This document shows, piece by piece, positions 55,530 to 64,000 of a DNA stretch of 64,000 nucleotides. Position numbers and translations under genes: made by a program. How positions within the stretch are numbered: the stretch's first letter is position 1; every line of letters begins with the position of its first letter. The stretch is from Vibrio sp. 10N.286.49.B3 (GTDB lineage Bacteria; Pseudomonadota; Gammaproteobacteria; Enterobacterales; Vibrionaceae): the NCBI RefSeq assembly GCF_002873395.1, contig NZ_MCUV01000024.1:62001-126000 (forward strand), in the 5' to 3' direction. The notes beneath the pieces were generated by a model. That model searched no databases. It was not told the origin of the DNA and saw only the letters and a list, made by a program, of their open reading frames with translations.

Positions 55530-55746
55530 ATTATTGAATTCCTATTTGTAAAAAACCAACAAGACATTGATACTCTTGTTAAAGTATTAGCTACAGAAAC
55601 CGTAGTAATAAAAGTGCGATCTGTAAATTATGTTGGCAGATTATTGATGACGTGGGCGATTGATTACTTCCACTACTCTGACGATGTAGGCACAATAAAA
55701 TGATTATTAGACGCTAAAACAGCAATGGCTTAAGAAGATATTATCT

Positions 55747-56994
55747 ATGCGTATATTACACACCTCCGATTGGCATTTAGGGCAGCATTTTTTCACCAAA
55801 AGCCGCAAACATGAGCATCAAGCCTTTTTGACTTGGCTATTAGATTTAGTCACAGCAGAGCGTATCGATGCCTTGATTATTGCCGGTGACGTCTTCGATA
55901 CGGGTTCACCACCAAGTTATGCTCGAGAGATGTATAACCAATTTGTGGTTAACTTAAGCACCACTGGATGTCAGCTAGTGGTTTTAGGTGGAAACCATGA
56001 TTCAGTATCAACACTGAATGAGTCAAAACAGCTCCTTGCCTGCTTAGATGCATATGTCGTTGCCAATACGAGTGATGACTTAGATGAACAAATCATTGAG
56101 CTAACCAGTAATGGAAAGCTAGGTGCTTATCTTTGCGCGGTGCCTTTTGTGCGAGCGCGTGATGTTGTTGCAAGTCAATCGGGAGAGTCGGGGCTAGATA
56201 AACAAAAGAACTTGAGCAACGCTATTTCAGCGCACTATCACCGTCTATACCAACGAGCATTAACATTAAGAGCCGCCGAAAATGTAACAGTACCGATTAT
56301 TACTACCGGTCATTTAACCGCATTAGGTGTGACCAGCAGCGATTCTGTCCGTGATATCTATATTGGTACTTTAGATGGTTTTGATGCGAAAGGATTTCCA
56401 CCTGCTGATTATATTGCTCTTGGTCATATTCACCGTCCACAAGTGGTGGCAAAACAAGAGCATATTCGCTATAGCGGCTCACCAATTGCCTTAAGTTTTG
56501 ATGAATTAAAGTCCAATAAACAAGTGCTGATTGTTGACTTTGCTATTGAGGGAGATCCTTCAATTGATCCTATCGCAGTGCCTTCTTTTCAGGAAATGCA
56601 CGCAGTAAAAGGTGACTTAGAGAGCCTAGAGTTAACCTTGCGTGAATTGGTTAGCAACAGCCAATCTGACTCAATTTGGTTATCCATTGAGGTGGCAGGA
56701 CAAGATTACCTTTCTGATCTGCAAACGCAAATTCAAACCATGATCGATAGCTTAACACCTGAAAATATGAGCGTAGAAGTGCTGCAACTGCGCCGTTCGC
56801 GACAAGGCAAAGCGCATCAGTTAAGTCAGCAAAAAAATGAAACCTTGGCAGAGTTAACGCCATTTGATGTGTTTAATAAACGTGTGGCAATGGAAAGCTT
56901 TGATAGCGAAGAAGAGCAATCCCGTTTACAGCGAATTACCCAAACATTTAAAGAAATCGTATCAGATGTTGAGCATAACGAGGTGTCATCATGA
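55747..56994 (+). CDS. sbcD: Nuclease SbcCD subunit D (Mre11-type)
   Basis: 415 residues. Metallophosphoesterase motifs are MRILHTSDWHLGQ, IIAGDVFDTGSP, VVLGGNHDSVSTL, TTGHLTALG and IALGHIHRPQ, supplying the two-manganese site. With SbcC it opens hairpins and cuts protein-blocked DNA ends. Its stop overlaps the sbcC start by four bases (ATGA), giving translational coupling. Confidence 0.95.
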   Translation: MRILHTSDWHLGQHFFTKSRKHEHQAFLTWLLDLVTAERIDALIIAGDVFDTGSPPSYAREMYNQFVVNLSTTGCQLVVLGGNHDSVSTLNESKQLLACLDAYVVANTSDDLDEQIIELTSNGKLGAYLCAVPFVRARDVVASQSGESGLDKQKNLSNAISAHYHRLYQRALTLRAAENVTVPIITTGHLTALGVTSSDSVRDIYIGTLDGFDAKGFPPADYIALGHIHRPQVVAKQEHIRYSGSPIALSFDELKSNKQVLIVDFAIEGDPSIDPIAVPSFQEMHAVKGDLESLELTLRELVSNSQSDSIWLSIEVAGQDYLSDLQTQIQTMIDSLTPENMSVEVLQLRRSRQGKAHQLSQQKNETLAELTPFDVFNKRVAMESFDSEEEQSRLQRITQTFKEIVSDVEHNEVSS

Positions 56995-59900
56995 GGATTC
57001 TAACTTTACGCTTTGCAAACCTTAACTCTCTTAAAGGTGAGTGGAAAGTCGACTTTACTCAACCTCCATTTAGCGATAATGGCTTGTTCGCAATTACTGG
57101 ACCAACCGGTGCTGGCAAAACCACCTTACTCGATGCGATTTGTTTAGGTTTGTACCACAAAACGCCACGTCTTGGTGCGATCTCTACTTCTAACAATGAA
57201 ATCATGACTCGAGGTTGTGCTGATTGCTTTGCTGAAGTTGAGTTTGAAGTAAAAGGAAAGGCTTTTCGTTCATTTTGGAGCATGCGCCGCTCGCGTGGTA
57301 AAGCGGATGGTAACTTACAAGCTGCGCAAGTTGAACTCGCTGAAATAGAATCAGGCAGTATTTTAGCTAATCAAGTGAAGAAAAAAGATGAGCTGGTGGA
57401 ATCACTTACCGGGCTAGACTTTGCTCGCTTTACTAAATCAATGATGTTATCTCAAGGGCAATTTGCTGCTTTCTTGAATGCAAAAGAATCAGAGCGAGCT
57501 GAGCTATTAGAAGAACTAACCGGGACGGAAATTTATGGTCTGATTTCTGAAAAAGTCCATGAACACTTCACTCAAGCGAAAAACACGCTATCGGACTTGC
57601 AAGCTCAAGCGAAAGGCGTGCAATTGCTATCGGCAGAGCAGTTAGAAGATTATCAAACAGAACTCGCAACTGTTAAGCAAAGTAAGCAGCAACTTGATAA
57701 TGAACTAAAACAGTGGCAACAGCACCTAAAATGGTGGGAGCAGACGGACGAAGCAAAGGCTAACTTAGCCAAGGCACATCAAGAGCAAGGTGATGCGCAG
57801 CAAGCCAGTGAACAAGCTCAACCTTCACTGACGAAGTTAGCGCAAAATGAACCGGCAGAAAAACTTCGAGTTCCATTTAATCTCTATCAAGATGTTTTAC
57901 AGCAGCATCAAGAGTTAGAAGTTAAGCATACACATAAAGCCGTTGAACAACAGAACATTACTCAAAACTTACAGCGTCATGCTGAGAACTTAGAGCACGC
58001 AGCAAATACATTGTCGAAGAGCAAGGCGGCGCATACCTCTTTAGAGCAGTTAATTAATGAACAGGTGTTACCACTAGATAATGCCATTGCGCAGGCAATG
58101 CAAACTCATCAGCATCATCAATCTCATTTGCACGATGTTGAGCAAGAACTAACTTTGGCTCAAGCGAAGCAACAGGCTGAACGTAATGAAATCATTAAAT
58201 TGAATGAAACCGTTCAAAAGTTTGCTAACTACATTAAATCGCATCAATCTGACGCGGCATTGATGGAGCAGTTAACCGGGTGGGAAGCGAAATATCAGCA
58301 ACTAGAACAGATAGCGCATGAGATAAAAGTCGCATTGAGTGAGCAAGCATCACAACAAGCAGAATACCAAAAGCGACAGCAGTCAGTGAGTGTCGTTGAG
58401 CAAACTATTGCAGCCAAGCAACAAGAAGAGCAGCGCATTAACCAAGCTTTGCTGCAGGCTGAAAGTGAAAAGCAGGCACTTCATGCTACGCACGGTGATA
58501 AGCATGTATTATCGCAACGTTTTACCCAGCTTAGTGAAGCGTTGGCAGCTCAATATGCATTGGTTAATCTGCAGAGTCAGCATCAACAATATCAAAGCGA
58601 GTTACTAGACAAGCAAAAAGCGCACAGTGAAACGGCAGAAAAAATCAATCAAGCCCAGGTCACTCGTGGGCATTTACGTGCTCAATACCAAACTCAAAAA
58701 CAGTTATGTGAGTCGTTAAAAACTCAAGCCTCTCAAGAAGAACATTTAGCCCATTATCGCCAGTTATTGAGCGCAGATTCTGAATGCCCACTATGTGGTT
58801 CGTTTGATCACCCTAAGATCAGTGCTGATGGGCAAGCGCAAGGCGTGGGGATTGTTGAGCAGTTAAATAACGCGCAGCATACCTTTGAGCAAATTGAAAC
58901 TAAGGGGCGAGAAACACGTAACGAACTGGACTCGCTAGAGCGTTATCAACAAGAGTTGGTCAATAGAGCGCAATGGTTAGAGGCGCAAATACCGTTATTG
59001 GCGCAGCAATGGCAACAACAAACACGCCACCTATCGCAACCATTAGCGATTGATGATCAAGCTAAGTTAGAGGTTTACTTTCATCAACTTGAGCAAGATA
59101 AGCGTTCGTTGTCCGCTGTGATTGAGCAATGCGATAAAGCCGAAGCACTATTGAGTGAGCAGCAGAAGGCTTTAGCAGACTTTTCTCTTGAGTTTGAAAA
59201 AACAAAACATCAGCTTAACCTTCATCAGCAAGCCGTCATGGATGCTAAGAGCCAGCTAGCTCAAATCCAAGCTCGAATTGATAACAGTAACCAGCAGCAA
59301 GGCATTCAAGAGAGTGCGCTACGTCAGGCTTTTGCCGATGCTCATTACACACTCGATGACAATGAAGCGATTGGTGTATGGCTACAAGGGAAGCAAGCGG
59401 ATGCGATCAAGTGGTCACAGACGAATGAGCAATACAATAGCCTAGCACACAGAATCGATAGCTTAGAGAAAGATCAGCAGACGAGCCAAAAAACGATTGA
59501 GCAACTGATCAATAAGCAGGCTGACGTTAGCGAAAAACAAGCACAGATCACTTTACAACTGACAGACCAAAAAGCGCAGCGTCATGCTCTATTTGGTGAA
59601 AAAGAGGTCAAAGCAGAGCGAACAACAATGGCGCAACAGTTACGTGATCACGAAACTCAGCACCGTTCAGTGTTGGAACTGCATGAGGCAGTAGTGAAAA
59701 CGCATCATGCCCTGCAAGGTGAGTTATCTGTGCTGAAGCAATCGCTTGAAGATCAAGTGGTACTGGTGGCGAAGCGCCGTACAAATTGGGATGAAAGCTT
59801 GCAGCAAAGCCCGTTTGCAAGCCAAAGTGAATTTGAGCAAGCGTTACTTTCCGAGCAAGATCGAGTGCAGTTAGAGCAATTAAAGTCTCAACTTGATACA

Positions 59901-60674
59901 CGCAGAGAAAGAGCCGCAGCAGTCATGGAGGCTTGTGAGCAGGCAGCGACTAAGCTTGATGGTTTGCCGGAAGCGGAATTGTGGCGTAAGACAGCAAAAC
60001 ACGATGTGATGGAAAGCTTAGCAAACCAAATGAAGGTTAATGAGCAAGTGATACAGCGTGAAGGAGAGATTAATCATGCACTTACTTCAGATGCAGAGCG
60101 TCGCACCGATCAGCAAGCGCTATTTGAACAGATAGAGCAGCAACAAAAAGCGTATGAAGATATTCATTATCTGCACTCTCTTATTGGATCTCAAAAAGGC
60201 GATAAATTCCGTAAATTTGCGCAAGGTTTGACGTTAGATAACTTGATTTACCTTGCAAACCAGCAGTTGAATCGCTTACATGGTCGTTATCTATTGCAAC
60301 GCTCCGAGTCTGAAGGGCTAGCATTAGCGGTTGTCGATACGTGGCAAGCCGATGCTGTGCGTGATACCAAAACCCTTTCTGGCGGAGAGAGTTTCTTAGT
60401 GAGCTTAGCACTGGCTTTAGCCCTTTCTGATTTAGTCAGCCATAAAACCAGTATTGATTCGCTGTTTTTAGATGAGGGTTTTGGCACGCTAGATACTGAA
60501 ACGCTTGATATTGCCTTGGATGCGCTAGATAACCTTAATGCTTCAGGAAAAATGATTGGGGTGATCAGCCATATTGAAGCGATGAAGGAGCGAATCCCTG
60601 TGCAAATTAAAGTTACGAAGAAAAGTGGGCTAGGGATGAGCATGCTAGAAGCCGCGTATAAAGTCGTCGCTTAA
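56991..60674 (+). CDS. sbcC: Nuclease SbcCD subunit C (Rad50-type SMC ATPase)
   Basis: 1227 residues, slightly longer than E. coli SbcC. The N-terminal ATPase half has Walker A GPTGAGKTTLLDAICLGLYH and the Q-loop MMLSQGQFAAFLNA. Two very long Gln-rich coiled-coil arms flank the zinc hook CPLC near residue 600. The C-terminal half has the signature LSGGESFLVSLALALALSDL and Walker B SLFLDEGFGTLD. It forms the DNA-end-binding scaffold for SbcD and acts in replication-linked palindrome processing. Confidence 0.96.
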   Translation: MRILTLRFANLNSLKGEWKVDFTQPPFSDNGLFAITGPTGAGKTTLLDAICLGLYHKTPRLGAISTSNNEIMTRGCADCFAEVEFEVKGKAFRSFWSMRRSRGKADGNLQAAQVELAEIESGSILANQVKKKDELVESLTGLDFARFTKSMMLSQGQFAAFLNAKESERAELLEELTGTEIYGLISEKVHEHFTQAKNTLSDLQAQAKGVQLLSAEQLEDYQTELATVKQSKQQLDNELKQWQQHLKWWEQTDEAKANLAKAHQEQGDAQQASEQAQPSLTKLAQNEPAEKLRVPFNLYQDVLQQHQELEVKHTHKAVEQQNITQNLQRHAENLEHAANTLSKSKAAHTSLEQLINEQVLPLDNAIAQAMQTHQHHQSHLHDVEQELTLAQAKQQAERNEIIKLNETVQKFANYIKSHQSDAALMEQLTGWEAKYQQLEQIAHEIKVALSEQASQQAEYQKRQQSVSVVEQTIAAKQQEEQRINQALLQAESEKQALHATHGDKHVLSQRFTQLSEALAAQYALVNLQSQHQQYQSELLDKQKAHSETAEKINQAQVTRGHLRAQYQTQKQLCESLKTQASQEEHLAHYRQLLSADSECPLCGSFDHPKISADGQAQGVGIVEQLNNAQHTFEQIETKGRETRNELDSLERYQQELVNRAQWLEAQIPLLAQQWQQQTRHLSQPLAIDDQAKLEVYFHQLEQDKRSLSAVIEQCDKAEALLSEQQKALADFSLEFEKTKHQLNLHQQAVMDAKSQLAQIQARIDNSNQQQGIQESALRQAFADAHYTLDDNEAIGVWLQGKQADAIKWSQTNEQYNSLAHRIDSLEKDQQTSQKTIEQLINKQADVSEKQAQITLQLTDQKAQRHALFGEKEVKAERTTMAQQLRDHETQHRSVLELHEAVVKTHHALQGELSVLKQSLEDQVVLVAKRRTNWDESLQQSPFASQSEFEQALLSEQDRVQLEQLKSQLDTRRERAAAVMEACEQAATKLDGLPEAELWRKTAKHDVMESLANQMKVNEQVIQREGEINHALTSDAERRTDQQALFEQIEQQQKAYEDIHYLHSLIGSQKGDKFRKFAQGLTLDNLIYLANQQLNRLHGRYLLQRSESEGLALAVVDTWQADAVRDTKTLSGGESFLVSLALALALSDLVSHKTSIDSLFLDEGFGTLDTETLDIALDALDNLNASGKMIGVISHIEAMKERIPVQIKVTKKSGLGMSMLEAAYKVVA

Positions 60675-60815
60675 GCATTTAGGTGAGTAATGATGGTGTA
60701 TTAGTGTTCATCATCATTACCCAAAATCAGCAAATATAGTTTGTTAGTAACGCTAAGCTAGATTTGAGAGAGTAACAAGCTATAATGCATGACAAGAAAT
60801 CAAATAGGTATGAAC

Positions 60816-61241
60816 ATGAAAATTTGTGGTGTAGAGCTTAAAGGTAATGATGCAGTTATTTGTTTACTAGAACTATCAAATGGTGCATTTATGATCCCTG
60901 ATTGCCGCGTGAGCAAGCTGTCGATCAGCGATGCTAATGATACGCAACAGATGAAAGACTTTCAGTTTTCTTTTGCTAAGCTAATGGAAGACTACCAAGT
61001 TGATAAAGTGGTGATTCGCCAACGTCAAACTAAAGGTAAATTTGCAGGTGGTGGTTTTGGTTTCAAACTAGAAGCTGCTATCCAATTAAGCGAAGGTTTT
61101 GATGTTGAAGTGGTATCACCAAACGAGCTTAAAGAAAGCCTAAAAAGAAATCCATTAGCGATTAAATTTAAAGAAACAGGCTTAAAGCAGTATCAAGAGC
61201 AACCTTTCATGACCGCTTATGCTTGTCTAAAAGGTGCATAA
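60816..61241 (+). CDS. DUF3010 family protein
   Basis: 141 residues from ATG 60816; two in-frame ATGs upstream (60789 and 60810) are less likely because the family begins MKICGVELKG and TAGG lies at good spacing. It is a compact soluble protein with KGNDAVICLL at the start, VDKVVIRQRQTKGKFAGGGFGFKLEA in the middle and PFMTAYACLKG at the end. The N-terminal pattern recalls an RNase-H/actin-like first strand. The family's function is unknown. It ends at a bidirectional terminator. Confidence 0.85.
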   Translation: MKICGVELKGNDAVICLLELSNGAFMIPDCRVSKLSISDANDTQQMKDFQFSFAKLMEDYQVDKVVIRQRQTKGKFAGGGFGFKLEAAIQLSEGFDVEVVSPNELKESLKRNPLAIKFKETGLKQYQEQPFMTAYACLKGA

Positions 61242-61270
61242 TACCAATTGATTATCTGAATTAATGGTAT
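61241..61270. repeat. Short imperfect inverted repeat, possible dispersed intergenic element
   Basis: The 30-base unit begins ATACCAATTG and ends TTAATGGTAT, so its ends are inverted (ATACCA/TGGTAT). It starts at the last base of the DUF3010 stop codon. The 10-mer AATGGTATAA at its end also occurs in the gaps at 7499-7508 and 9594-9603. Confidence 0.45.
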
Positions 61271-61281
61271 AAAAGAAAGAG

Positions 61282-61320
61282 AAGAGCCGACAGTCGATAT
61301 ACGATTAGTCGGCTCTTTTT
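61282..61320. terminator. Bidirectional terminator between DUF3010 and DUF4344 genes
   Basis: A perfect 10-bp stem (AAGAGCCGAC with GTCGGCTCTT) encloses 16 bases with an inner TCG/CGA pair and is followed by T residues. Confidence 0.85.
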
Positions 61321-61341
61321 GTATTATCACAATGAGCATGA

Positions 61342-62097
61342 TTAATCGTCTTTGAGATAAAAATGCCAATTTTCATTGGTCACGGCAAATTGCTCGATGC
61401 AGAAATCTTTTCTATCACTTAAAAAATGCTTCTCCACTTCATCTAATAGGGTCTTATGCTTTTTCGGATCGCTGCCATAAACGAGGCATAACGTTGCAAA
61501 GTAGCGTTGAAGATCAAAACTATGCTCATCAATGTAATCACCTAATTCATAATACTCAGGTTTCCCTTCGGCTTCTAAAGCAAATATATCAGCAGCATTA
61601 ATCGCAGCACTATCTCCCTGTTCAACATAATTAATCATCATGATGGCAGCCAAGTTATCAGCGGCATCTTCTTCTTTAGCTAAGATGGGGATCTGATTAT
61701 CAGCAATCAAAGCATGTGCCATTTCATGCAAAAGTGTGTGCAGTAAAGTATCCATGGCGAGCTGTGAAGCCTGTGAGGGTTCGAATCCCGCTTTTTCTAG
61801 GTAATCAATCGACTCAAGAATAAATGCATAGGGGATGGTGATAGAGTGTGTACTCGGATCATATAAAGGACCATCATCACTGCCATATTCTATCGTTAAA
61901 GGGTGATTAAGCGGGAAGTGGTGAGCATTTAATTCGACAAGGGTAACATCGAGTTCACTTTGTTTGATTAATTGAGCAGCACTGCTTTCATCGGCAGATT
62001 GTGCTGTCTGATAAGTAATAAAAAGCATAGAATTAGTCGCATAAATACTTTGACTAATCACCAACGGTAGAAAAAGAGTACAGAACCATAACTTCAT
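61342..62097 (-). CDS. DUF4344 putative zinc metallopeptidase, secreted
   Basis: 251 residues from ATG 62097, which has GAGG 6 bases upstream and starts a signal peptide (MKLWFCTLFLPLVISQSIYA). The upstream 43 codons in frame lack secretion features and overlap the divergent AraC gene. The motif HTLLHEMAHALI holds an HExxH zinc site, followed by KEEDAADNLAAIMM, whose Glu/Asp residues could supply the third ligand. This fits the DUF4344 family of putative metallopeptidases. It is probably periplasmic; the substrate is unknown. Confidence 0.82.
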   Translation of the reverse strand: MKLWFCTLFLPLVISQSIYATNSMLFITYQTAQSADESSAAQLIKQSELDVTLVELNAHHFPLNHPLTIEYGSDDGPLYDPSTHSITIPYAFILESIDYLEKAGFEPSQASQLAMDTLLHTLLHEMAHALIADNQIPILAKEEDAADNLAAIMMINYVEQGDSAAINAADIFALEAEGKPEYYELGDYIDEHSFDLQRYFATLCLVYGSDPKKHKTLLDEVEKHFLSDRKDFCIEQFAVTNENWHFYLKDD

Positions 62098-62171
62098 GTA
62101 AAACCTCAAGCTTAGAGAGAATTGCGTGGCAGTATTCAGTATAGTCTCTTTGGCATAATAGGAAGGCAGGC

Positions 62172-62960
62172 TTGAAAAAGACAACGAGAAACTTACACCC
62201 TTCATTAGTGATAGCGGATGCACCATCGGATGTATTTATGAATTTCGAGGCATTTTTATCCAATACTGAAACGAGAAATCACAGTCATTCATGGGGACAA
62301 GTGCAGCTAATTAGTGGCGGTATTTTAGAAATGAAGGCGGAAGATACCCGTTTTCTCGCTCCACCACATTTAGCCATTTGGGTACCCGCTGGAGTGAAGC
62401 ATTACAGTTATAATCGCAAGCCGTTGGATTATTGCTCTATCAATGTTGCCCACCATCTAACTCATCAGTTTCCTAGCCAAACCAGTTTAATTAAAGTCAG
62501 CCCAATCGTCTCTGCCATTATTGATGATTTTCGTCATCGTAAAGTGAACATTGCTCAAGAGGGGACCGATAAGCGTTTGGTACAAGTGTTACTCGATCAA
62601 TTAGCCACTGAAAACATTGAGCCACACTTTTTGCCTTCAAGTCAGCATAAATACCTTGCTCCAATATTAACTGCACTTGAAGAAAATCCGATCAATGAAG
62701 GCTCACTTGCTAATTGGGCGCAGAAAGTTCATACCACAGAACGCACTCTAGCACGTTACTGTCAGAGTGAATTGGGCATGAGCTTTACTGAGTGGCGTTT
62801 AAGGGTGCGCTATTTGTACTCGCTGGATTTGTTGCGTAAGGGGCAGTCGGTGAAAGAGGTTGCTCTGACGTTAGGTTATAAGCAAGCGAGTTCATTTATC
62901 GGAATGTTTAAAAGATACGCTGGGGTAACGCCAGATCAATATAAGAGCCGCTTACTTTGA
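62172..62960 (+). CDS. AraC-family transcriptional regulator with cupin sensor domain
   Basis: 262 residues from a TTG start behind GGAAGGCAGG; no ATG gives a full cupin domain. The N-terminal cupin (about 25-130) shows RNHSHSWGQVQLISGGILEM and LAIWVPAGVKHYSY. The C-terminal double helix-turn-helix (about 165-262) shows SLANWAQKVHTTERTLARYCQSELG and SVKEVALTLGYKQASSFIGMFKRYAGVTPDQY. It resembles the NimR/YeaM-like group that control a neighbouring transporter, but none is adjacent here. It is divergent from the metallopeptidase gene and convergent with the M14-type gene. Confidence 0.88.
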   Translation: MKKTTRNLHPSLVIADAPSDVFMNFEAFLSNTETRNHSHSWGQVQLISGGILEMKAEDTRFLAPPHLAIWVPAGVKHYSYNRKPLDYCSINVAHHLTHQFPSQTSLIKVSPIVSAIIDDFRHRKVNIAQEGTDKRLVQVLLDQLATENIEPHFLPSSQHKYLAPILTALEENPINEGSLANWAQKVHTTERTLARYCQSELGMSFTEWRLRVRYLYSLDLLRKGQSVKEVALTLGYKQASSFIGMFKRYAGVTPDQYKSRLL

Positions 62961-63021
62961 TTTTATTATAGTAAAGACATACAGACCGCAAATTTACGGT
63001 CGATATGGCATCACTTGTCGG

Positions 63022-63942
63022 TTACTTTTGGGCTAAAACGAAGTCCAAGCCACCGACAATGGCAGCAACTTGAGCACTATTACACTCTTCATCCGTTACT
63101 GCTGGGCTATCAGGGTAAACTTCCGTTGTCGAACCGTATTGGCAGTTTGTCATCCCACCACATAGCGCGAGCTTTTTCATTGGGTAGTTAATTACCCCAG
63201 TTTGCACAACAGGTGAACCGATAATTTCACCCTGATCATCAGCAGGTGCAATATGAGTCACTTTTTCTACTGACTCGATGATAGCGCGCTGAAAATCAGG
63301 CATTGGGTTTTCTGTATCACCAACCGTATAGAAACCATCAGGGATCATACCGCGGGTGTATTCTAACCCTTCTCTTGCCATTAGTGCTGGGCGAAATTCA
63401 GTTTCATCACTGTCAGTTGTCTCATGCAGATCAATATGCATTAAGATTTGATCATCAAGTTGGGCAACAAAAGCCATGATCGCAGCAGATTCTTCAGCAG
63501 GGCTATCAGCATAAAAAGAGCGGTTAGGATCTATCGCAAGTGGATTCCAACGGTTGATCACTTCGTATCCCCAAGGGCTAATGCAAGGTGCTACGATGAT
63601 ATTCACGCGATCGCTATATTGCTCGGCGTGAGTGTTTAAAAATTGTAAGGCACCGTGTACACCACTGGTTTCGTAGCCGTGCACACCACCGGTAATTAAA
63701 ATGGTGGCTTTGTTGCTATCCCACTGTTTTGATTTGATTGCGAAAAGTGGAAAACGTTCTGGGTCGTAGCTTAATGCGCCGTACTGTTCAATATCAAAGC
63801 GATCACTTAGAGCGTGTATTTTCGAAACGACTTCTTGTTGATATGAACGTTTTACCGTTATCTGTTTGCGCCAAGCGAGTTTGTCAGCATCTGTCCACGC
63901 CTGACCTGGTGTACCAATAGGGTAAAATTGTTGAGTGTCCAT
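63022..63942 (-). CDS. M14-type zinc hydrolase of the AstE/aspartoacylase group
   Basis: 306 residues, cytoplasmic, no signal peptide. The zinc site is GGVHGYETSG (His-x2-Glu) and HIDLHET (third His). The segment PWGYEVINRWNPLAIDPNRSF provides the usual substrate Arg/Asn residues. The C-terminal STTEVYPD may hold the catalytic Glu. Families of this group cleave succinylglutamate, N-acetyl-aspartate or short peptides; the exact substrate cannot be told. AAGGTGA lies 5 bases before the ATG. Confidence 0.85.
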   Translation of the reverse strand: MDTQQFYPIGTPGQAWTDADKLAWRKQITVKRSYQQEVVSKIHALSDRFDIEQYGALSYDPERFPLFAIKSKQWDSNKATILITGGVHGYETSGVHGALQFLNTHAEQYSDRVNIIVAPCISPWGYEVINRWNPLAIDPNRSFYADSPAEESAAIMAFVAQLDDQILMHIDLHETTDSDETEFRPALMAREGLEYTRGMIPDGFYTVGDTENPMPDFQRAIIESVEKVTHIAPADDQGEIIGSPVVQTGVINYPMKKLALCGGMTNCQYGSTTEVYPDSPAVTDEECNSAQVAAIVGGLDFVLAQK

Positions 63943-64000
63943 ATAGTCACCTTTTGATGAATGTGAATAATAAAAAACAGGCGCATAGTAACACTATACG

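Noticed and set aside
55530..55746. 62-codon plus-strand frame starting inside the thioesterase gene and running toward sbcD
   Set aside because: It has no ribosome-binding site or domain and overlaps the start of a solid minus-strand gene; the region is a divergent promoter gap.
1..64000. CRISPR arrays, tRNA or rRNA genes, prophage or integron elements
   Set aside because: No regularly spaced repeats, tRNA-like cloverleaf with conserved TTCGA-type arm, integrase or phage structural genes were seen.

Overview
The window is a typical chromosomal segment of a gamma-proteobacterium of the family Vibrionaceae (Vibrio, Aliivibrio or Photobacterium type). The evidence is AT-rich coding DNA, protein sequences close to Vibrio-type MalPQ/GlgB, DeoD, Lpp, SrmB-like DEAD helicase, PstSCAB and MalEFGK, and a gene order (malP-malQ-glgB, deoD, photolyase, L,D-transpeptidase, lpp, DEAD helicase, pstSCAB) that from memory resembles one end of the smaller chromosome of Vibrio cholerae. 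The genus cannot be fixed from the sequence alone. I see no tRNA, rRNA, CRISPR array, prophage or intact insertion sequence.

Layout. 1-6.4 kb: glycogen/maltodextrin metabolism (malP, cut by the left edge; malQ; glgB), with a terminator-like hairpin after malP and after malQ. 6.4-12.1 kb: single genes for an AEC-type carrier, PpnP, a small membrane protein, RNase HI with an N-terminal hybrid-binding domain, an RRM RNA-binding protein and a Lon-related protease. 12.2-14.8 kb: two cyclic-di-GMP genes, a PilZ protein and a REC-EAL-pseudoreceiver-LuxR protein. 15.3-19.2 kb: a DUF3302/HlyD membrane pair, a transposase-like protein with two zinc ribbons, and deoD. 19.5-23.9 kb: photolyase overlapping an L,D-transpeptidase gene, then convergent lpp and a DEAD-box helicase.

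24.0-34.1 kb is a nitrate-assimilation locus. nasA is divergent from cobA-nirB-nirD-narK, followed by a membrane-anchored PP2C phosphatase/protein kinase fusion. Two divergent sigma-54 promoter matches flank a cluster of NtrC-like half-sites. 34.4-37.9 kb is a phosphate ABC transporter operon (pstSCAB) behind four 11-bp-phased Pho-box repeats, closed by two tandem terminators. 38.4-45.3 kb on the minus strand is a MoxR-Bat operon (moxR, DUF58, DUF4381, batA, a batB/batC-like fusion, batD). 45.6-48.5 kb carries a small secreted carbohydrate-binding-like protein, a chemotaxis receptor and a small acidic protein.

48.7-54.3 kb is the maltose transporter: malK divergent from malEFG, with MalT-box, CRP-like and palindromic operator candidates between them. 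It feeds maltodextrins to MalP/MalQ encoded about 43 kb away. 54.7-64 kb holds a small unknown gene, a hotdog thioesterase, sbcDC, a DUF3010 gene, a DUF4344 putative metallopeptidase, an AraC regulator and an M14/AstE-like zinc hydrolase.

No clearly new multi-gene system stands out. The best leads are the four-domain c-di-GMP regulator, the transposase-derived two-zinc-ribbon protein, the phosphatase-kinase fusion in the nitrate locus, and the secreted CBM-like protein beside a chemoreceptor. Start codons given here were chosen by ribosome-binding sites and family N-termini, and several are TTG or GTG.
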